From assembly GCA_024362935.1 (NCBI GenBank), contig JANCRA010000040.1:1178001-1242000 (forward strand): a stretch of 64,000 nt of DNA. Reading direction: 5' to 3'. The position numbers were made by a program, and so were the translations under genes. This DNA comes from Setophaga petechia. Taxonomy: Eukaryota; Chordata; Aves; Passeriformes; Parulidae. How positions within the stretch are numbered: position 1 is the first letter of the stretch; every line of letters begins with the position of its first letter. The notes below the pieces were generated by a model. That model was not told the origin of the DNA. It made no database searches and saw only the letters and a program-made list of their open reading frames with translations. Shown here piece by piece: positions 1-14,162 of this stretch.

Positions 1-681
1 GTGGATATCACGAATTTGCTTCCTCAGAGCATGTGAAACCTGGAGACCTTTGGTGGATTTTTTTTGTGGTTTTGGTTTTAATTTCCCCTGCCCCCTCAGG
101 AATTACTTTTCAGTTGCACAATTTCAGTTTGCTTTGTTTAATGTGAAGGGCTGCATGTTAATGGGTCAGAGAAAATTTGGCCTCTTGAAGTGTCTGTTCT
201 TTACCAGGGGAGAAATGCAAGGAGCTTGATATAATTATATTTATTCTTCACATGGGAAGAATTTATTCTTCCACACCTTATGTGTTGCTTATGAAGTACC
301 AGTCCCAAAGTAGTTGTCATTCCCCAAACTGCTCATATTTAACACATACTGGCTTGCAAATCCCTCAGAAATAACTGGTATTCAATGCAGGAGTTGGTAG
401 GAAATGAGGCTGCCTAGGACATCCAGAAGATGCTGGCCTGGCCTCTCCCAGCAACCGTGAAGGATTTATTTGCAGCTTGCCTGTCCCTGCAGCTACAAGG
501 GCTGGTTTTATAAATGATTTCAAACGCCTCTCAGGAGACAGCATAGGGCTAGGATTCACCACCATCTCCTTTTCAGTACTGTTGGAAGACATATATGACA
601 AAAAATACAGAAGAAACCAACGCAAATTTTATGTAAAGTGGGGGTTTTCTAAGAAATCAGTGGAAGTTCCTCACAAGGGGA
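1..681. other. Unique intronic DNA
   Basis: No repeat family, exon or RNA gene recognised. There is a short T-rich tract at about 57-65. Nothing else stands out. Confidence 0.6.
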
Positions 682-996
682 TGTAGAGGGACAGCCACTG
701 ATCTCTCTTCTGGGCTGACTGGTGATAGGACCTGAGGGAATGGTGTGAAGCTGTGTTGGGCAGGGTTTGAGTTGGGTATTAGAAAATGCTTCTTTATCCA
801 GAGGTGATTGGACACTGGAACAGGATGCCCAGGGAAGTGGTCACAGTATCAAGCCTGACAAAATTCAAGAAGAATTTGGACAATACTCTCAGGCACACAG
901 ATTCTTTGGGCTGTGCTGTGCAGGGTCAGAAGCTGGGCTTGATGGTCTTTGTAGATCCTTTCCAACTTAGAATATGACTCCGTTCTATGATTCTAA
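682..996 (+). mobile_element. CR1 LINE 3' fragment
   Basis: The sequence follows the familiar avian CR1 3' region: a block around CACTGATCTCT, then GATAGGACCTGAGGGAATGG, then CACTGGAACAGGATGCCCAG, CTTTCCAACTTAGAATATG and the terminal TTCTATGATTCTA. The 3' end is at 996, so the element lies in + orientation and is 5' truncated, as is normal for CR1. Short open frames inside it are decayed element sequence, not host genes. Confidence 0.93.
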
Positions 997-3900
997 AGCG
1001 AAGTTCTTTGGAGATGCTCTACAGAATGCCAGCCATTTCTTAAAACACATGGCCAGAGTGAGGTGGGATTCATCTCACCTGACTTTAGCCATCTGGAAGT
1101 TAGATGAGTATTTTCAGATAGTCATCTGGGCTTTTGCCATAAAAGCAATAGAGAGAGCCCTCTGCCTGACACAGTGCCACCTCACCCAAGTGGAATACCT
1201 GAGATGATTGGTTGGTTGGATGTTTTAGAGATGCAGTCATGGGCAAGGAGCATATCTCTCTATGAAGGGAATTTGTCTTTGAATTTATTTATCTGAATAG
1301 TCTGGTGAGCAAAAAAGGTCACTTCTATTTCATCTTCCTTCTCAGCACAGGGTATTAGCAAGACTTCATAGTTTTCAGATAAAGGCAAGCAATACTAGAA
1401 GGAAATTATTTCAAGGAATGCAAGACGATTATTAGTTAAGTAGGAATGGTATTCCTTTCTATGCAAATCCTGAAACAATCCTTGAAGGACTCTAAAAACT
1501 GTGCCTTTGAGTTGAGGTCATTATCAGTGTCCCCCCTCACTCTCCAGTAGTTTGCCCATAGTCTTTGCTCCTGCAATGAATACCTGTCTATTTATAGTAA
1601 CTTGAAATAAACTAATGGGTTCAGTTTTATATACAAGCTCATTGATTTAATAAATAGATATTATTTAGCATATAAAGGTGGAAGGAAAGTTAGATAAAGA
1701 CACCAGCTAATTAATCATGCAGACTGCATATTCGTCCCTGAGCTATATTTGGCTACTGCTTAGTAAGTAAAGGGTGAGTAGATCTGTGCTTGATTACATT
1801 GAAAGAATTCTCTGTGTTGGCAAGGGAGTGAAAGCGGGTTTATATTTACTTTTAGGGACAAAAGCAGCATTCCTTTGACATGCAAGTTGTACTCCTTTAC
1901 TGCTTACATCCCTGCTTGGAATAACGTACACACAGCTTGCAATTTACCCCACTGCTCTAAGCACCTTGCAGGATTTGGCCCTGGCAGATTAACATGCATT
2001 TACAAATCCAGCTGGCTGTGTTTGGAAGCTCCCAAAGGAGTACTTGATTGCCAATTACACTGTTTCTCCATTCTATCAAATTGCCAAGAAACAGTAACTC
2101 AATTGATTTAAAATTATTTCTGTCCCACACAGTCTTGAAGCCTTGGAACCAGGTTATTTTGCTCCATTGCATGGTGGTGTTTACCCCATTGAATTGTGGT
2201 TTCAGGATTGCTCATCATGTGCCCTGTTGAACTCCAGTTAATAACTTGTTTGTGTTACATTAACTGTGTTTTCTATCAGATAATTCTGCCTTGCTATTAG
2301 GAAACAATGTCTCATAGTAAAAGCAAACACAGCCCGTGTCTAGGTTTGGGAAGGTAAATTTCAAACCAGTGATAAGCATTTATTATTTTGCTTAAATAAA
2401 ATTCAGAGAAAGGTGTCACAGTCATAAAGGAATCACATTGCCTGTCACTAGGAGAACAGACCATGTCTTTGCTTGTTCTTTGCAAAGAATTGTGTTAAAA
2501 GAAGGTTAATAAGGCAGAGTAGGCAAGCATTCAGGCTTAAGTGGTTTCAGGGTGAAGGCTGCCCATGGTGCCCTTCTTTCCCCTCTTGTGCCCTGCAGTA
2601 TCCCCTGGTTTGAATTTAAAGGATCAAGCAGTTGCCTTTACTGCAAACCATTTACCTTATTCTGTTCCCTTCTTGAGTTGTGCTTGGGCTTTGAGTGACT
2701 GTTCAACTTTCTCTTCTAAAGTTCAGCTGAATTTGTAGAGCAGCATTTGAATAGAAAATGATCAACATCTCAAAAGGCATCTTTCTATAGATGACTTTGG
2801 GTGTCTGACTTATCTGAACACATACCCCTAGAAGGTACCAGACATGTGCTTGAAAAAGCTGGATCTGCTAAGGACCATTACACCTGGAAGGGCCAGGGTT
2901 AGTGGAGGTGTGGTGTGTGCAAGCTGCCCATGAAGCCTTTGTTTAAAGTCTGTGACAGAAGGGTTGGGAGGTAGTTGCCCATGGAGCCTTCAGCTGAGCT
3001 TCTGTTCTCCTAAGGCCCTTTTGCCCTCTTGCCTGCCTTCCAGCTCCTGCAGCAGGTGGCATGAGACCCTCATGATCAAGAAGCCCTCGCAGCTCTGTGG
3101 TCCTGATCTACCTGAGAGCAGCCTCATTGCCTGCAGAGGTGGAGACAGTGGGGAAAAGAGCTTGGGTTGCTCCTGGGCGCACATAATAGAGACTGCTGTT
3201 TCAGCATGTAACTCCTTGGTTGGGAAAGAAAAATATAAATTACCCTTGTGTGGCAGTGAAAAATGGCTAACCCATTTAGTAACAGACTGTCTATCATTAG
3301 CTGTCATTAGACATGTATACATCATCATACTTTTCCATAGGATTTTGCAGTGGTTTTCTTTGAAATATTGAGGTGCAGGAGTTTTCTCACTGTAGGCTTT
3401 GGATGAGAGTTTATTAGGCACAGGCTTTTTCTGCCTGTCCTTGGTGTCGCTTTTTCCATCCTTCTCCCTTCCTGCCTTAGGAGACTGCCAAGAGCACTGA
3501 CAAGCACAGTGCCTGCACTGATCTCTGGGACAAGCAGCTTGCAAAGCCAGGTACAGCCATCAGCAGCAATCACATGTGACATGCTCTGATAGGGAGTGGA
3601 TTGCATCTGGTTTGCACAGACCGCCTCTGATCCTGTAGGAAATGAACAGCAACTATTTGTCATTGACAGTTTTTTGAGGTCTTGTAATTTGGGGGAGAAA
3701 ATTGGCAGCATTTAACAGAGAGAAGAAATAAGATACTGGGACTTGAAGGCTGCTCTCATGCCAATTCAAAGTCCATCTTGCAAATGGCATGGACAGTAGA
3801 AGTCTTCAGACAGTTCTGATTTATTATGAGTCATCAAAGAAGGAATTGTTCTGTCTTCAGTAAGTTTCACAGATACTTACTGTGGTGCAGTGCTGGAAAA

Positions 3901-5756
3901 CCTCAGACAGTTACAGGTCATGGTCTGGAAGAGTAGCGAGTAAGCCATCAAAAAGTGTTTGTGGAAGGCATTTTCAGGCAACCATAACACCAGGTGTTGA
4001 TACCAGCAGCTAATACATGTGAGTCTGTTCATGCATCTTCATAGCACAACCGGTTTTTTCTGTGTAGCACTTAATGCAGCTGGTAATCAACAAGATGCTC
4101 TCTTGTGTACAGTGCTTTGAATGAAGACCAGAATACCAGCTTGGCTTTGGATAGCTGTTAATACTTGGAATACTGTAAGCCCTGTGATAGTTAATGTCTA
4201 TTTAGGATGCAGTGCAGAGAAGCAAGACATAGGTGTCCGCAGCGTCTTGGGTAGAGCCGGTTCACTCCCTGTTGCATTGCTCAGGCTCACCCAGCCACCA
4301 ATTTGTGCTGAAGAATAAGACCATTTCAGTGACATGCAGACTTTTTTATACAAGCAATTTATAAAGCCTTTGGAAATAGTATTAAATAAACAAGACATTA
4401 TTATACAGTTGACCAGCTAAGTTGAGCTTTAGCCAGTAATCCCGCTTACTAAGCGTATTATCAGGAGGAATACACTAGTCTAGACACTTTTTGTGATTTT
4501 TAACTTTGGTATGCAGTTACTCTGAAATAACAGGCTTTGAAAGGAAAATTGTCTGAAATGGCGAGTTCTTCACTGCAAGCATTAAGTACATTCAGGGAGA
4601 GAAAACGTACAGCACTAAAGGGCTCTTCAGACTAGTGGAGAAGAAGAGCACAAGGGGGTGTCTGAAAGCTGGGCAGACAAATTTGCACAGAAAGTGAGAC
4701 ACGTTTTTGACAGAGTTGCATCCATTGGAACAAATTATCCTTAGAAAGGTTAGATTTTTCTTTCTGTTTTCAAATTAAGTCTTGTTTTAGCCCAACAAAA
4801 TTGATCTTCAGTAAAACAGAAAGTGCTGGAGTCTGTGGGGGAGTAGCTGGGAGATGTATGTTTAGCTGTAATGTAAAGATCAAGTTACATGATTTGATCG
4901 AGTTTTCTGAACTTGTGTTGTGAATTTAGTGGCAAATGCTTGTCTGTACTTCTTCCCAAGGTGTCTGCCATGTCTCTTCCCTTGATTTCTAGGTAACTCG
5001 TACATGCATGTTGATGCACAGACATGCTTTTTATTTGTTTTTTTTTTTTAGTGGGTTTTGACACAATTAGTTGATCTGGGTCCTCGCAGTGTCTGAGCAT
5101 AGCAGGCCTAAGTGTGATGGTTTCTGAAAGGAAGGAAATAACTGCTTCCCTGTAATGCAGATACCTCAGGCATCTCTCAGTGCCCTTATCATGCACTCTG
5201 TATCAGCCTCTGGTCTGAAAGGGCTTCTTTTGCTTGTTGATTAATTGGCTGTGAGATGTGGAAACCAACCTGAGCCAGTTCCAAGGAGACCCATATTAAT
5301 CACACCATCATGCAAACCATATATGGCAAACTGAGTAAGCAGCTGCTTTGAAAATCTTTCGGAGACTTTAAAGCATAGGGACAAGAGCCATACTTACCTA
5401 CTTCTGATAGCTAAATAAAGCCTAAGTTCTAAGCGTGAAGGTCCAGCAGACAAATGAAATGGAGCATCTGGATTCCCTTAATGTATCCCTCCAAAAAAGA
5501 GGGGGGAAAATGTTTATGACTAAAGAATGAATGATCATAGAATATATAGGCTGAGCAGGGAGCCTTGTTGGGGGACTGAGAAGGAAACTCTTGGGAGCTA
5601 CCTCTAGTTTGAGATAATACCAGGGAGCAGGCTTTTGGGATCACACTCATGCACTTACCTGACTGCCAGTTTAAGCTCAGTTTACACAGAAAGCCGAGAT
5701 CTTGTTGCCTCTGACTTCAGCTTTTAGGTGGCACACAATGTCAGGTGTGAATAGTA
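997..5756. other. Unique intronic DNA, nothing recognised
   Basis: No mobile element, exon or RNA gene identified. The part near 1600-1740 is AT-rich with TAATTAATC-type homeodomain-like words, but that is weak evidence for function. A 184-codon open frame on the minus strand at 2990-3544 has no recognisable domain and I treat it as chance. Confidence 0.55.
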
Positions 5757-6480
5757 TCAGAGAATGGTTTAGGTTGGAAGGGAGCTGAAAGATCCTCTAG
5801 TTTCACCCTCTCTGCTGTGAGCTGACATGCCATTCACTAGATCAGGTTGCTCAGGGCCCTATCCAGCCTGGCCTTGAGCACATCCAGGGATGGGGCATGC
5901 TCAGATTCTCTGTGCTTTTTCTCACAGAAAAGAATTTCTTCCTAATATCTTATCTAAACCTACCATTTTTCCACTGAAAGCCATTCCTCCTTGTTTTCTC
6001 ACTACATGTGTTTATGAAAAGTCCCTCTCCAAATCTCTTGTAGTCCCTTTAAGTAGTGGAAAGCTGTTAGAAGTTCTCCCCGGAGCCTGCTCTTCTCCAA
6101 GCTGAGAAAGTGGCAACGCTCTCAGCCTGTCATTATTATAGGAGAGGTGTCCCAGCCCAATTATCATCTTCATGCCTACCTCTGGCCCCACTCCAACAGG
6201 TCCATCTTCTTCTTATGTTGGGGGCCCCAGAGTTGGACACAGCACTCAAGACAGGGTCTCACTGGAGGGGGAGGAAAGGTGCAGGATCACCAGCCCAGGA
6301 CACAGTTGGCTTTCTGGACCATGAGTGCCCACTGCTGGGCTATGTTGAGTTGCTCATCCACCAGCATGCCCAGGTCTGTGTCTTCAAGGCTGCTTAGCCT
6401 TGTGAACTTGATGCGATTCATACTAGACTACCTCTCCAGCTTGTCCAAGCCCTTTTGGATAGCAGAGATAGCAGTTTTAT
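5757..6480 (-). mobile_element. CR1 LINE 3' fragment, minus orientation
   Basis: On the + strand the block opens with GGTTTAGGTTGGAAGGGAGC, the reverse complement of the CR1 3' end. It runs through CTCAGGGCCCTATCCAGCCT, then the block near 5930-6000 around TTTCTTCCTAATATC, then GCCCCAGAGTTGGACACAGC, and on to about 6480 with CTTGTCCAAGCCCTTTTGGA. The element therefore reads on the minus strand with its 3' end near 5757. At roughly 720 bp it is the longest CR1 piece in the window. The inner (5') boundary is approximate. Confidence 0.92.
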
Positions 6481-7084
6481 TTTGGGAGCTTCTTCCCATT
6501 CTGTGGCCCATGGGGGAGTCAGGGGTGTGGAGGAAGTAATTACACATGTTGGGCTTATTGTGCCTCAGGTCTCAAGGCATGGGTACAGGTGACTGCAGAC
6601 AGCCTGGGCATGCTGAGATCTGGCATTGCTGAGTGTTTGTGACTTGGGCTTTGCAAGGTGCACAGTACTGCACAACAAAGAAATTATATGCAATTAAAGC
6701 ATGTGTCATTATTAATTATTTAAATGCAATTAAATGATGCTTAATAGACTGTGTAAGCTCACACCCACACCTAACTCTGCTGTGGCTCTCCATAATGCAC
6801 CACTACACCAGCCTTTCTGGAAAGGCAAATCCACTCAATTAAGCAGGTGTTTCCTCGCTCACTCTGCTCTCCTTTTTTTCACTAATGGTTTGCCCGGGGG
6901 GAATCTGATTATTCACTTGCAATTAGAAGAAATCACAGCCAGTTGGTAGTGGGTTAGTGTGGGAGCACTTTTTACAGGCCTTAGAAGTTGGGGCTTTTTG
7001 GTTTTTTTTTCAATTCCATCAGTGAATTAAGTTCTGGGAATAATTATTCAGAAAGCCTTTGCTTTAGGAAGCAGTGGAACTCTG

Positions 7085-7350
7085 TTCCAGGAGTGTTTGT
7101 TTTCTTTATGATTTCTCACTTCCCTTTACTCTGACTCTGTCTTGTTGCTTTTCTCCTTCCCACCTGTCCCATTCCCTCATTGCTTCATGTTTCTATTTTT
7201 TCATTCTTTCTACCTGTGTCATGTTCCTCCTTCACACTTTTGTCAGTCATTACTTGCTTCCTATTTCTCATTCCATCCACTGCTGCCCTGGTTAGCTCCC
7301 CCTTCTCTCCTTTGTGGTTTTTGTTTTTGTTTTTCCCACCCTCCCATATC
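7085..7350 (+). repeat. Pyrimidine-rich low-complexity block
   Basis: About 265 bp dominated by C and T on the + strand with only isolated purines, made of irregular TTTC, CTCC and CATT words without a fixed period. It is followed by (TTTTTG)-like sequence around 7318-7334. This is low-complexity DNA and not a recognised element. Confidence 0.6.
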
Positions 7351-8076
7351 TCCCAAGCATCACATAATGAGGAACAGATTGGATTCCTTACTGGGCTCGT
7401 CAGTGAAGAGCATCATGTTGATGCCAGGTTGAGCTGATATGATATGATACTACAGACAGGAGTTGGAAGTAAGTAAACTTGGTTATTGTGGCACATTGAG
7501 ATTCTTGGCTCTGCCCCAAGGGATTTAAAAAAAAAAAAAAGGAAGAAAATTGAAGGGGGGAGTGAGAAACCAGCTGAATAGTCTGTTGCAACTCACTCAG
7601 AGGGGAAAAAAACATGCATCAACTCTATTTTTGGGGGCTAGTTTTACAGTGGCTTCATCAATCATGCTACTTTATATCATTGGATTTACACAATAAAAAT
7701 AATGTGCTTTCCACACTTCTCCTTGTTTGAAAGGTCTCCCAGCAGCACTGGGAACAGAAACTTTGAGTTCTCCATAAATTGCTTGCAAGACTGGGGTTGG
7801 GATCCTGTCTGGGTATCACACAGAGTTGATATATGATATTTCAGTTGACTGCATGCTTTAAATGAATGGTATTTTCAGTTTAGAGGAAGCCTGAGATCTG
7901 ACAGTCCCATAGAGATGCAGTATAAACACTTATTTTTTATTGATGGAGAACTGATAACCTGCCAGGTCCTTCTGCAAATAAAGAAAGCTGTAGCATGTTC
8001 CAGACTTAATGACACTTACAGGTATAGGTATCTTGGTACCCACATACAGTATTTGTTCATGGTCTTTCTTTCTTTA

Positions 8077-8091
8077 TTTTTTTTTTTTTTT
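8077..8091 (+). repeat. Poly(T) run, 15 nt
   Basis: Fifteen consecutive T, preceded by TTTCTTTCTTTA. No retroposon body could be recognised next to it. Confidence 0.9.
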
Positions 8092-11000
8092 ACCTTTTCT
8101 TGGTTATTATGAGCAAACAGATAATGGAGGAATAAATAAACCATGCCAGATAAGCGTTTTTAGTTGTGGTGTCTGATATTTCTGGATTTGCCTCAAAAAT
8201 ACATGTTTTCCTTTTAAAACTGAGACCTGTTCAACAGAGTATTAGTACTTCTGCATTAAGAAGAGATCTCAGTGCTCAGTTTTCTTCTACCATGTCCTTG
8301 TTTGCACTAGATAGAGCTGTGGTGCTGAAGGAGTGTGAACCAGGGACATAACCTCACTGTGCACCTGCGTCTGTCCAGCTCTCTGTGTGTCCTGTGTGTA
8401 CATTGTTTATACCCAAGGATCTGGTGATCCTTAGCTTGTGAAAGTGAGAGCAGCTTAAAGGCAACAGTATTGCACAAAAGCTGGGCAGAAACTAAGCCTC
8501 ACATATAGAGGACCTGGGTAACCCATTTCTGCTGGTCAGCTTTCACTGTGCTTGATGGACATTTATATGTCTGTATATATTTATTTATAACTCTGTTTCA
8601 ACTTACAAAGATTGTATTTTTTGTTTTCTTTTTTATACCTTTTAATGATTTTAAAGTAAGTGCTGCCCTGGCAAGGCTGGTTAGGACTGAGCTGGGGGTA
8701 ACTAAGCAAACTGCCCACATTTCATTCTGGACTCCTTCACTCCTCAATTGGAATACTGTTCCAATCTGAAGTCCTCCAGCCTATGCATGGGGAAGGAAGA
8801 TAGTAATGTGCTCTCCAAATAAATAAGGCAGTTTCCAGCTCTGCTGGAAAAGTGGGTGGACCCAACACATCCCTGCCTTTTGTGATGACATGCCTGCCAC
8901 AGGCTTCTTTGATGCCTCTCTTCTTTTCACAATTCATGGGCATGGTGGAGGGCATCTGTGGACTGATTGAGGTAGATTGATGTGATATGGACAGCTCTCA
9001 GAACCTGGGGACTGCACCCTGTGAGTCACCTTTAGCCTCCTGCTCATGGGACTGTGGATCCTCTAGAAAGGATGAGGTGCTACAGGGTGGGGGCTTCAAG
9101 TCCCTTTGCTTACCTGAAAATTATACATTGGAGGATTTCCAGAAAATCTGTAGATTTAGGTCCCCTGACAAGTATATAGGCAGTTCCTCCTGATCTTGGT
9201 TGCAGTTTGGTGCATGGAGTATTTCCATGGATTTGTACCTCTCTCTGTAAGCAGGGATAACAGCATTCTTTTACAGAAGCGATGCTGGTGGTAAATACAT
9301 TAGCTTTCATAAACTCCTCTAGTACCAGGGAGATGAGAGCCCTCTCAGGACAAGAGTACTCTTGAGGCTTGATGATGTTTCCATTGTAGTCAATTGGCTG
9401 GGACAATGAAACATCAGCTTCCCTGGGGAATACTCATGCAAATTCAGCCTTTCTCCTGGTTATCCTTTGTCATAACTGTAGGGGTTGATGAGCTTTCAAA
9501 ATTGGCTGTCTCTCATTGTATGGATCAGCAGAAAGAAGGGGAGCATCAGATAACAACTCTGATGCTGATCCCAGGTACAGCAGAGCAGAGTTAATGTGCT
9601 TTTTTGTGGTAGGTATTTAGCTGTTGAGGCTCCAGTGTGCCTTCACTCCCACACACGAGCAACATGCCTGGCCACACTGTCCAGCTGGGATTCTTTGCTT
9701 CTAAAGACAGGGTTTGGACATCCTCCTACTCGGGATGACATTGCTTTGCCACTGATGTAGGAGAGGGCATCCACAGTTCTCAAGGTTTTAAAAGACTTAC
9801 TAATGGCACTGGTCAGGATTTCTGAAGAAAATGTTAATCAGGGCTTTCACTATAAGTATGTTTAGTGTGACTCATCATCCTGGGAAAAACAGTTTTAAGT
9901 GCTCAACAACTTGCCCCTTATCCTGCTCTAAGATGCACTGGAGGAAGTGAGAAAGAAATCAACAGAGACTTCAATACTGAATCTGCTAAAGTTCAACAAG
10001 CCCATCCTAAGGCTGCTTTGTTCTGTAACAGATGATATTAAATGGATCACTGATCACTTAGCAGAAAATTAATATTAGTGTTCGAGGGTTTTTCTTAAGA
10101 AAAAAAAAAGAGAGAACTAAAACAAGCATACAAAGAAATTGCACCATCACAAAACTAATATTTTCTGTGATGCATGACATTCATTACATGGATAAACAAG
10201 CAAACCTTAAAGGATGAACTATTTGCCTTCTCACGTGAATATTAAAGAGTGAAATCACTCTTGCTCCAGATGAGATAGTAATAGGATTCTTTTCTTGAGG
10301 AACAAAGCATTGTCTTTGCTGTCTCAAAGAGGAATGCTCACATGAATCTTTCCTCCATGAAATGCCACTTCTTTGGGCAGTGTATCAAATGATGGCCTTA
10401 TTCCACATGCTTCAAAAGAGAAGAGCTTTCTAAGAATTTGTTTTTCACATTCCAAGGGATATTTTAGATTTAATCTCTGCCTTGTGATGATACAGATATT
10501 TATATATCTCTTAACACCAAAAGCAATTAGACATATAAAGAAAAATGAGTGAAACCCTTTCCTCCCCCACAGCCCCCTCAATTTGTACATTGTCTGCAAA
10601 GTGATATTAGTCTGGTCATGTGGCATGCAAATACATATTGCAGAAAGTACAGCTCCATGGCATGTTACCCATTGTGTTGCTTAGGTTTTTTGTAGTGAGA
10701 GTGCTTTCTGTCCTATCTAGGTGCACATCTGATATGCAGTCCTCTTGTCTTTGCACAAGACCTTAGTGATGATGCTGTAATGTGGGATTGCATAATCTGG
10801 CTCAGCTGCCTCCCTTTCCGTAACTATCATCTTGGGCATTTCGTGGGATGGCCAGGATTTCTCTTCTGTGGTTTATTCCCTGCCTGCATGGAGCAGTGTG
10901 TGCGTGCAGGAAGATGTTTTGCTTGGTAGAGTTCTTGCTTTTTGTTTTTAAATATGCATGTCTGCTCCATGCCTGTATTCCTGGAGGAATTAAAAAATTG

Positions 11001-12041
11001 TGGTCTTGGACTGGGCCCCAAGAATGCTTTTACTGTGGCACTCATTGATTTAACTCTCATGGTAGACATATCTCCTCTGCTCGTGGGGCAAAAGCGGCAT
11101 GGAAGAGAGTCATCTGTGTTGGGTTCCTCCTTGTAGTGCTTTATCATTACAGAGAAAAAGATGGCACGTTTTCCTCTTTTCCCTAAGGACAAGCCCAGCA
11201 CTTGGAGGCTGCTGTGAGGAGCCAGGGTGCTGTGTGGGGAGGTAGGTGAAGAAGGTGCTGCCACCTCCTCACCACACATAACAGTCTGCCTGCAGGTCAT
11301 GGGTGTTTGGCTGCTGTGAAGTTGCACGAGGCTTTGGCCATCAGCTGGACCACGGTTCTTCCCAGGCTTCAGACCTTGAGTCAAAGCCTTCAGACCTGCT
11401 GTGGCCAAAAAACAGGTCCTGTTTTCAGCAGTAGGATTCTCAGGGCTGTTGTTCTGTGGTGGGATTTTTTTGCTTCTTGTGATTTGTTTAGGACGTTTTT
11501 GCCCATTTCTAGAGTGTGCTGTGTCACAGACCAGCAAAGAACACTAGAAGCAGGGAAAGCATGAGCTTTATTTGTTTGGGGATTTTATTGTTTTGTTTTC
11601 CAGTTGGATCCTTTGAGAATTGTTTAAATACAATATTTCATCTGATACTAACTAAGGCCTGTTTCTTTTTCATTCCTTAAGGAGGACAGGGTTAAAGGAA
11701 CAGCTTCAAATTCAAAAAGCTTTTTAATTAAAAGGAGATAAAATAAGGACAGACCCTCTAGTACTTTAAGGGCATTATACACAGTTAGCCACAGTGGTTG
11801 GGAAAGGTGGGGGGTTATCTCCACAAACGTCATTTCCAGGGTGTGAAATAAATAGGAACATGTGCAGGAGGGTGTTATCAGTTGGGGAAAAATTCATGCA
11901 TGGAAATTGTCATTTCAATAAATACAAAAACAGATAAAACAAATACATACAGTAACTGCCACATAATGTCATCTGCTATTTATTTCTGAAGTCTAAAGCA
12001 AACAAATGTGATCTAATGGGGAAAATGACTGATTTGAAAGC

Positions 12042-12058
12042 AAAAAAAAAAAAAAAAA
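12042..12058 (+). repeat. Poly(A) run, 17 nt
   Basis: Seventeen consecutive A, flanked by GC and then GGGGGG. No adjacent SINE, LINE or processed-gene sequence recognised. Confidence 0.9.
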
Positions 12059-14144
12059 GCTGGGGGGTGCACCTCAGTCTGTGGATCATGTCTTTTTTGT
12101 TTGTGGTAAAATTAGAAATAATCCAGTACATTGGCCAAAGCTCAGAAAATTGTCTTAAAGCTGGGGGGAGGAAGTGTTTGGAAATACTGTGATATTTAGT
12201 GGGAGTCCAAGTGCCTTATGCTTCATTCTCATCCACATGGAGGGCTCTGTGGTGAGACCACATTCCTCTCCTACACAGTGGTTATGGGAGGGGGTGAGCT
12301 GTGGGAGTAAGTGCTTGGGCACATCCTGGGGGACGAGCATGACACAAAAATAACTGTTATTCCCCCAGATCCAGGCAGGGATTTATTATTCTGAGGTTAG
12401 ATCACCAAGCTGTTTGCTCCCTTTGAGGAAGCATCCCTCCATTGCTGCAGTGGTGGCTGTGGTAGAACCCAGTGCCAGTTGTGTCCTACAGGCATTTCTG
12501 TTATCAGTAAGCTTATTGATGATGTTCCTCTACTCACATCTGTTACTAATTTTATCAGTGTGGAGTCAGCCCCAAAATGTCACACTAGCAAAGATATGCA
12601 TTCTGCTCATTTTAAATGATCCCTGATCACCTTCTGCATCCAGACTGCAGTTTTGAATCTATCCAGCGTCTTGCTGGGTATGTTTGGATTGAGGGATTTT
12701 TGGAAGCAAATCCATTTGTCCGCATGTACTGGGCTTTGATCCAGATTGGGTGAAGGTCTCACAGGGCCCAAATATGCTGCCTTTTTGGAAAACCAAACTG
12801 GGAGATCAGCACCTGGTGTGCTCCAGTAGTACAGGTATGCAGCCACGGGACCAGGCTGGAGCACCCCCAATGCACAGAGTATGGGTTTGGGCTCCTCAGA
12901 ACCCATTGCTTTGCTGTGCAGACATGCTCCAGTTGAATCATACTGCTGCTGGCATAGGCAAGGTTTATTCTGTCTGTTAGAGGCAGGGAATTTAATACCT
13001 GAATGGATCATTACTCATCTTTTTGAATAATGGAAACAATATATTACTCTATGATTTTTCCAGATAGCACATGTAGCTTAGGCAGTTTTGGTCTAGGAAA
13101 AAGTGGAATAATTTACAGAATTATATGCTGGATTTTTTTAATTCTTACTGTGAATAAAATACTACGTTCTACTCTGAATTTGCTGACATTTAATTCTTCA
13201 TTCCTGTATTTGTTGACACCTGCTTTTTTGACATTGTTTCAGGGGTTTATTACTTCATTTTCTGCATATTCTTGCATATTTGACTTTCATTAAGTAAAGA
13301 AGAAAGTTTTGATGTTACTTCATTATGAAGCTGCTATGTCTGTAAAGATGATTTCTGACAATCTGGGATTGAGAGGCATGTTCTAACATAGAATCTGCTG
13401 TTACAGTGGACTTGCATTTCTACAAGGCTTTGGATTTGCTACCACCAGATCTTTTGTTTTGGGTTGTGTAAGCATAACAGTATATGCTATATGGATTAAA
13501 ATCTGGTTTAATTATGTGTGTCAAAATGATATTGTTAAGGAGAGGGTATCAGTGAGGAGGTTAATACTCACTATATACTTCTGGGAGCAGTTCTTGTCCT
13601 GATGTTACTCAGTATTTTGGGCAGCAACCTAGAAAATGGTCTGAAATATTTACAGATGTGATAAAGGTGGGTGAGGATGCTAAAGATGAGGAGGCTCTTT
13701 GTCAGTGTGGGTTAAAACCAGCTAATTCCTGAAGCATAAAAAAAATACACTGGCCAGAACAAAATAAAATAAAAGTATCATATTCTGATGCTGGTAGTGG
13801 GGTGATGAACAGAGACGAGAAGAGACTTCAGTCATTGCAAGGAGATCAAAAGCAAGGAGCTCAATATAATTGGTTTTTTCCAAGAAAACATTGTTTGGTG
13901 TCTTCATCCCTCCATGGAGTTGCACAGAGAACAGTTACTGAAGGCCAAGGCCAGCATCTTTGTGGTTCTTCTGGTGAGCTCATTACAAGGTCCAATGACT
14001 GAAAGTCCTTGTGAGAAATCTTTTATTTTGAATTAGGGCTGCTGCTTACTTAATGAAAGTCAGTAGGTACCAGAATGGTTGCAAAGGAAAGTGATAGTCC
14101 CGTGGCTTGGAAAATCTAAAAGAGTTACTTTGAAAAAGAAAAGC

Positions 14145-14162
14145 ATATGTATATATACATAT
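14145..14162. repeat. 18-bp AT-rich perfect palindrome
   Basis: ATATGTATATATACATAT is its own reverse complement. It lies in an AT-rich stretch and is probably a microsatellite derivative. Confidence 0.8.

Noticed and set aside
2990..3544. 184-codon minus-strand open frame
   Set aside because: No recognisable domain, and a 139-codon frame overlaps it on the other strand.
10827..11537. Longest open frame in the window (236 codons, minus strand)
   Set aside because: No domain, signal or composition typical of protein, overlapping open frames on the + strand, and no splice or promoter context. Chance opening in GC-richer intron.
13561..13720. Possible LINE remnant (AGTATTTTGGGCAGCAACCT and following)
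   Set aside because: Only a vague resemblance to the 3' part of CR1/L3-like ORF2, too weak to call without alignment.
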